Shown here piece by piece: positions 58,994-64,000 of a stretch of 64,000 nt of DNA. The stretch lies in assembly GCA_948474755.1 (NCBI GenBank), contig CAOLHI010000078.1, positions 62,001 through 126,000 on the forward strand, in the 5' to 3' direction. The translations under genes were made by a program, and so were the position numbers. Under the pieces are notes generated by a model that was given only the letters and a program-made list of their open reading frames with translations, did no database searches and was not told the DNA's origin. Every line of letters starts with the position of its first letter. Position 1 is the stretch's first letter. The stretch is from Ctenosaura bakeri. Lineage: Eukaryota > Chordata > Lepidosauria > Squamata > Iguanidae.

Positions 58994-61158
58994 ATATAAG
59001 TATCCTGGTATCATGGCTGGAGATTATCCTAAGGTTAATGATGAAAGAATTATCATTCTCCACAGCACCTGCAGATTAACAATTCTCTCATGGTTTTCAG
59101 GGAATCAATCACATGGAAGTTTCTTTCCAAGAGAAATCATAAGCAAGAAACTCTGTTCCTATGAGTCTGTGCCATGAAATCCAACAGATCTTGCAAGAAT
59201 TGAGGGAATGGTCTTATCCAATAAATATAATTGTTGTGGCTGTCTGATAAGAATAATTTGCAGCCATAAACCATGCACTTTTGTAAAAACATCTGTGAGA
59301 CTATAAACCTCTGGACAAACATACAAACAAAAAGTACATATTGGTTAACTATTACCTAATCTAAAATGACTAACAACCAACCTAAGAAGTTAAGAAAATA
59401 GTATTCTGCTACTCAACAAACTGCCATCTCAAAGAAAAGATCCTGAGATACTACAATTGAAGCAGACAAAGCAGAACTGAATGGACAGTGCAGTTATCAT
59501 GCATCTGATATGATGGGGGTGTTCTGTCAGAAGTCTCAACTTTCTAGAAGGCACTAAGGAGACTCATCCATGTGAAGCACAAAGCACAGACTCATACATG
59601 TGAAACACAAAGACCACAATGATATGGATTCAATGGCCTCATCCAACTGAGTAACAACAGAATAGAATTTACTCCAGTCCTGGCATGAAAATGCTCTGTA
59701 TTCATATCACATTGTTGGCTCCCAATGACAGAGGTCACACAAACATGTAGTGTTAGAATATTTAATTTTAGGTGGAGTTAATGCACAACTGCCAACAGTT
59801 TTTAGCAGCTGTCACAAACTTAATATAGTGTCATTACTATTGAAACAAAAATAATTTTTTCCCATAATGTAACAGAAACAGCTACTATACAAAATCAAAC
59901 AATTGCACTACTTGCTCCACAGTGTTCAAAAATCCTACATTATAACAAGCAAAAGCCAGACAACAGGTTGGATCCTATTAAATAAATAGCAGTAAGCAAC
60001 ACTGAGGTCAGTGAAATGGTAATTGTGATTTACATTCCACTGGCTTCAACACGGCCTTAAGAATGACTAACTTAATCAGGATTCCATAGACTGTGATTTA
60101 TTTTTAAAAAGTTTTGATGGGCTTGAAAATGTGAAAAGGGCAATTATGAAATTCCAAAGCAAATAATTAAGAGTTCAAAGAAACTCAGAAAATGAGGAAT
60201 CCTGGTTTGTTAATAAGTGTATTGGCGATAAGCAAAACACTTCACAAACTATAGCAAAATACTACTTTCAACTTAATGTTAAACAGGGCATGAAATAATC
60301 TAGAGTAAAAAAGGAAAATGAAATTAAACATCTACGGTTTACATTTCATTTGCCACTATAGATCACCAGAAGCATTCCAATACTACCGTCTTACAGCAGT
60401 AATACCCATGAAGGTATAGTATTTCTTTCAGTATTTCAGATGTTTCAGGATGTAGTAAGAAGAAGCCTAACCTAGAAGTACAGAATTATTGGCTGGTTAC
60501 CCACCAGAATTCACCTCCACTCAGAAAAAGGTAGTTTTGACTTATTCTCAATTGCATGAACTTGCACACAATCATGTAAATCCAACAGGTGTCCATTGGG
60601 TAGGAGAAAATATTACACAAAACCAAGAGAGGGAAGAGGATGCAGGATCACTCACTGGATTTTTTCAGGCATATTTCAAGCATATTCCTTCAACCAAACT
60701 AATTATGAATGTTAATAATGTTAATACACCACTAAAATACTGAGACCAGCAATGTTATTTTGGTTTCAATTGTGATTTAAAAGTTTGTTTTTTCACGATG
60801 GAAGTGCAATAACTGGTCATGTGTTCTAAGGATTCCAACAAACAGTAGCACCTAGATGAAGGAAGAGGAATGTTCTGCCCGTCAGATATCACCACCCAAT
60901 ACCACTAACTATGCTCACTACCAACTGTGAAGACTAGGAAGGACAGCATCATGAAGTCCAACAACATCTAGCAGGTCACTTGGGCCCCACCAATAATCTA
61001 ACACATCTGTTTGGAAATCCCACTGATTTCAACTTATTCTTATGAAAACATTTTAATTGTGCATAATATCATGTATTTAAATGAGATGCACACTACTATG
61101 TAACAAAATGACATTTATGACAAAACTTCAAAGCAGTACTGTGTAAGAAGTGACTTAC
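58994..61158. other. Intron between exons A and B, nothing recognised
   Basis: 2.2 kb AT-rich intron. Short frames at 59137-59322 and 60489-60743 have no resemblance to known domains. Confidence 0.5.
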
Positions 61159-61296
61159 CTCTGGATAGAGATGAAATCTTTTCAACGTATTGATTATAAG
61201 TGGATATTCAGTTAGCTTGTCATTCATAATTGACCAGACTCCACTAAAAAAGGATGGTGCTTCAACAATGGTCTTGAAATAAGAATAATAAAGACC
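61159..61296 (-). CDS. DPY19L1: DPY19L1-like coding exon A (most 5' in the window)
   Basis: 138 bases, 46 codons, phase 0 at both ends. It is preceded on the minus strand by a TTTAG acceptor and followed by a GAG|GTAAG donor. The translation begins [16 protein letters not shown] and ends KRFHLYPE, matching the conserved luminal stretch of DPY19L1/L2. No stop in frame. The next exon starts with a complete codon, so the join is clean. Earlier exons of the gene must lie beyond 64000. Confidence 0.92.
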
Positions 61297-62154
61297 CTAA
61301 AGAAAGTATACATTTCAGTTAATCAGCAGTGATCTGTTTATCACAACGCTTATAGTAGCAGGTATCAGTAAGTTACAGATACTAATTTAAGTCCCACTGA
61401 ACCTGCTTAACTTTTTCTAGACTATACTAACTGAACAAAAACAGACCACATGAAAAACTTGTCCACTGTAGGGTGTGGCAGCTGACAGTTCCTAACTGAT
61501 GTGCAATACTTCTGCACTATGCTGAATTGTAACAGTCCATTCAAATCATCTGCCAGTGACTTAGACTATCAAAGAATCCTCTGGTCCCCTTTCCAATTTG
61601 CTTTCACGACCAAACCAAAGAATTTAAAAAGGAGAAAGGCATACAAACAAGAAAGAAAGAAACAGTGCTAAACATGCACCAAAATAAGAACACATTTTGA
61701 ATATCATGTCTTCTGGACAAGCACAAAATATAAACATAACTTAGTAATTTCTTGAGTAGCTATGGATTCCTCCTCTGCACCAACTCAGAATGGATTTTCA
61801 CAATGAATATCCAGTCTTCCTTTATCCTCCCTATGAGAAGGAATCCACATAGAACAAGTGTACTCCAACTACCCAGATAACCTCAAGTGTGTTATGGATA
61901 ACTGAATGGCACTTTGAAATACAATTCTACCAAGGCATTGTCTGATAATTATAACCCATTGTGATAGAAGCCTTTCAGGCAGGCCCTGCAGCTCCAACTC
62001 TTGGGTTCCTGTCATTCACCTTGCTCTTTTACCCTTAAGATCCCTCCCTGGATTTGGTACTTGAGCCTCATGGTGATTCTTACTATGGACAAGCAGTTGT
62101 GACAATCAGTAGGTTCGATGTATTAAGTATGATCAGTCCCCTTATTAACTCTTA
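61297..62154. other. Intron before exon A, nothing recognised
   Basis: AT-rich intron with no repeat recognised. Confidence 0.45.
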
Positions 62155-62637
62155 AACAGAACAGGCAGACATAGTTGTAGAAAATAAAACAAGTAAAGAT
62201 TTATTAATAATAAATAACAAACCAATAGAAATTGGCTATGACATCAAAAGATTACAAAAAGACATTTTACAACTAATAATAGACAAAATAGGGGAAAAAA
62301 CTGAAATATTTGAGATACCATCATTTTGAACAAGCAAATAAAGTGGGCAATTGGCTCACTTATAAGCTAAGTGGGGGGAGAAAAAGTCTTAGAGTGGAAA
62401 CAAACGAAGGCAAGAAAATTTACGCAGGCCAAGATAAAATAAAATAGATGTTCAAGAAATATTATGTAAATTGATTTAAAGAAAAAAATGTCTCTTCCCC
62501 AAAACTTCAGAAAATAAGAGCTTACTTAAAAGGACAAGACATTACTAAAATTTCAAAAGAAAAATACAGATTGTTTAATGCCCCTATAACAATTAGTGAA
62601 GTAGTAGAGACTATTGAAGAACTGAAACCAGGAAAAG
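62155..62637 (+). mobile_element. L1 LINE remnant f, interrupted by DIRS I
   Basis: Plus-strand reading gives the linker between the L1 endonuclease and reverse transcriptase (KANKVGNWLTYKL-like at about 62330-62370, KIRAYLKGQDITKISKEKYR at 62510-62570) and then TISEVVETIEELKPGK at 62590-62637, the entry of the reverse transcriptase. The DIRS left end starts at the next bases. The rest of the L1 should continue beyond the DIRS copy, outside the window. Confidence 0.72.
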
Positions 62638-64000
62638 GACAGGTTACTTACCTGTAATTGTGGTTCTTCAAGTGATCATCTGTGCCCTAACACAATGGGT
62701 TCTTTGTGCCTGCATAGTAGTTGCTTTTGGAAACTTCTAGAGCTGAGTAGCTTGGCGTAAGTCCTTCCCCTTTCAAGTACTGTGCATGCTCAGGCTCGCC
62801 AAACTACCTCATCTTCAGTTTAGAAGTCCACAAAAAAAGAGGACCTGAAAAAGGAGAGGTAGGGTGGGGTTGTGTGAGGGCACAAATGACCACTCAAAGA
62901 ACCACAGTTACAGGCAAGTTGGTTGTCCTTCTTCATGGTCTCAGTGCCTCACACAATGGGTGATTATATATCTTACCACAGAGGATGGTGGGTCAGGTCC
63001 TAGAAGATGGTTGACAAAACTGCACGGCCGAAATGGGCATCCCTTGTTGTCCTGCAGTCTATTCTATAACGTTGGATGAATGTAGAGGGCTGAGACCACA
63101 TAGCTACATGGCAGAGTTCTGTGAGGTCCACACCTCAGAGAAGAACAGCAGTGAATGCAACCACCCTCATGGAATGGGCACGAAGGGAAGGTAGAATTGG
63201 ACAACCAGCAAGCTGATTGGCAATATGGATGACTTTGACAATCCATTTGGAAAAATGCTAAGCAGAGATTTTATTACCTTTGTGCCACCCACCGTAGCAG
63301 ATGAAGAGATGTAGAGTAACGCAAAAGGAAGCAGCTCACTGAAAATAGAAGGCGAGCGCCCACAGGACGTTCAAAATGAGTGCTCTAGAGTTGAAGAGGG
63401 CTCAGGGTAAAATACTGGCCAGATAATATCCTGGTTCATATGAAACTGAGAAACTGCTTTGGATAGAAAGGTCAAATCTGGGTGAATAACTTTATATCTG
63501 TGGAAGATGAGGAAAGCTCATCTAAATGTAGGGCTGTCAGCTCACTAGATCATCTGGCCTAAGTAACTGCTACAAGGAAGGTGGTTTTCAGAGTCAAGAG
63601 ACATTCATTAACATTAGCAAGCACCTGGAAGGGCTGTCACATCAATTGTGAGAAGGCCAACAATAGTGATCAGGGAGCAACTGGTGAAAAAACAGGAGGA
63701 TAGAGATGTTGAAGACCCTTCAGGAAGTGCTTGACCATGAGGTTGCAAAAGATGAAGAAAGAAGGCAAGTCCACTGGATGAAAGGCGATAATAGCTGACA
63801 ACAGATTTTAATAGAAGAGAACGCCAATCCACTCTCCTTCAGAGACAGGAGGAAATGAAGTACCATAGACAGAGATGCTGGAGATGAAGGCTCAACATGG
63901 ACAGAGGCAAAGGATGAGAATTGTCTCCACTTATAAAGATAGGACTGCCAGGTAGACTTTTTACGTGACTTTTGGAGAACAGAGCGTAGTCTAGGAGAGT
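62638..64000 (-). mobile_element. DIRS family 1 copy I, left end, cut by window edge
   Basis: Left end GACAGGTTACTTACCTGTAA. The internal complementary region lies at about 62885-62965. Tyrosine recombinase relics follow on the minus strand (about 63050-63850): a decayed HxxR/Tyr region at 63246-63064, the counterpart of the DISFLPKVV block near 63475, and the N-terminal region near 63830. The remaining gag and reverse transcriptase, if present, lie beyond 64000. Confidence 0.8.

Larger units (their letters stand above)
3969..61296 (-). other. DPY19L1: DPY19L1-like host gene, partial (eight internal coding exons)
   Basis: Eight exons read on the minus strand join in phase into 256 uninterrupted codons. 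The translation follows the DPY19 family closely, for example [53 protein letters not shown] and MFGNSMLLTSYYA. Family knowledge: DPY19 proteins are multi-pass ER membrane enzymes that transfer mannose from dolichol-phosphate-mannose to tryptophan in WxxW-type motifs of secreted proteins. The part here is the middle of the protein, with several hydrophobic segments. The N-terminal exons lie beyond the right edge and the C-terminal ones beyond the left edge. L1 and L2 paralogues are similar; residues such as the ASWYRIYT and MLLTSYYA stretches favour L1, but assignment between L1 and L2 rests on memory of the mammalian proteins. Confidence 0.88.

Overview
The window is a stretch of vertebrate, almost certainly squamate (lizard/snake), nuclear DNA. 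It carries part of one host gene on the minus strand, buried in transposable elements. Support for a reptile source comes from a mixture of DIRS-type tyrosine-recombinase retrotransposons, CR1, L1 and RTE/L2-like LINE relics, hAT and other short DNA transposons, and a tRNA-derived SINE with squamate-like consensus parts. There are no RNA genes, operons or bacterial features.

Host gene: eight consecutive coding exons of a DPY19-like protein (best DPY19L1) were found by reading the minus strand for conserved peptide flanked by AG...GT. In transcript order they are 61159-61296, 49320-49440, 47321-47414, 30442-30499, 24497-24588, 23300-23399, 5312-5389 and 3969-4055. All phases join without a break, giving one uninterrupted reading frame of 256 codons across about 57 kb. 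One intron uses a GC donor. Earlier exons lie beyond position 64000 and later ones before position 1. DPY19L1 is a multi-pass ER protein of the C-mannosyltransferase family.

Mobile elements: about half of the window is DIRS sequence in two families. Family 1 (ends of the type GAACAGGTTGCTTACCTG) gives copies at 1-2764, 14103-18769, 18979-23029, 32702-38856, 43352-45465, about 49670-50215 and 62638-64000. Family 2 (ends near CCTGAGAAT) gives copies at 10511-13669, about 39694-42222 and 52556-58993. The copies at 32702-38856 and 52556-58993 are nearly full length, with gag, reverse transcriptase, RNase H and tyrosine recombinase in that order and an internal complementary region that matches the joined element ends. 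Every coding region has stops or frameshifts, so all are fossils. All ten are oriented like the host gene. L1 ORF2 remnants lie at 6740-7720, 7725-10260, 24795-27918 and 62155-62637; RTE/L2-like and CR1 fragments lie at 28600-30175.

Nesting gives a relative history: a family 1 DIRS inside an L1 (62638), a GC-rich palindromic MITE inside a family 2 DIRS (11777-12332), a GC-rich unknown insert inside another (about 56835-57630), and a DIRS inside a LINE/SINE-like tail (43352). The rest is AT-rich intron without recognisable genes.
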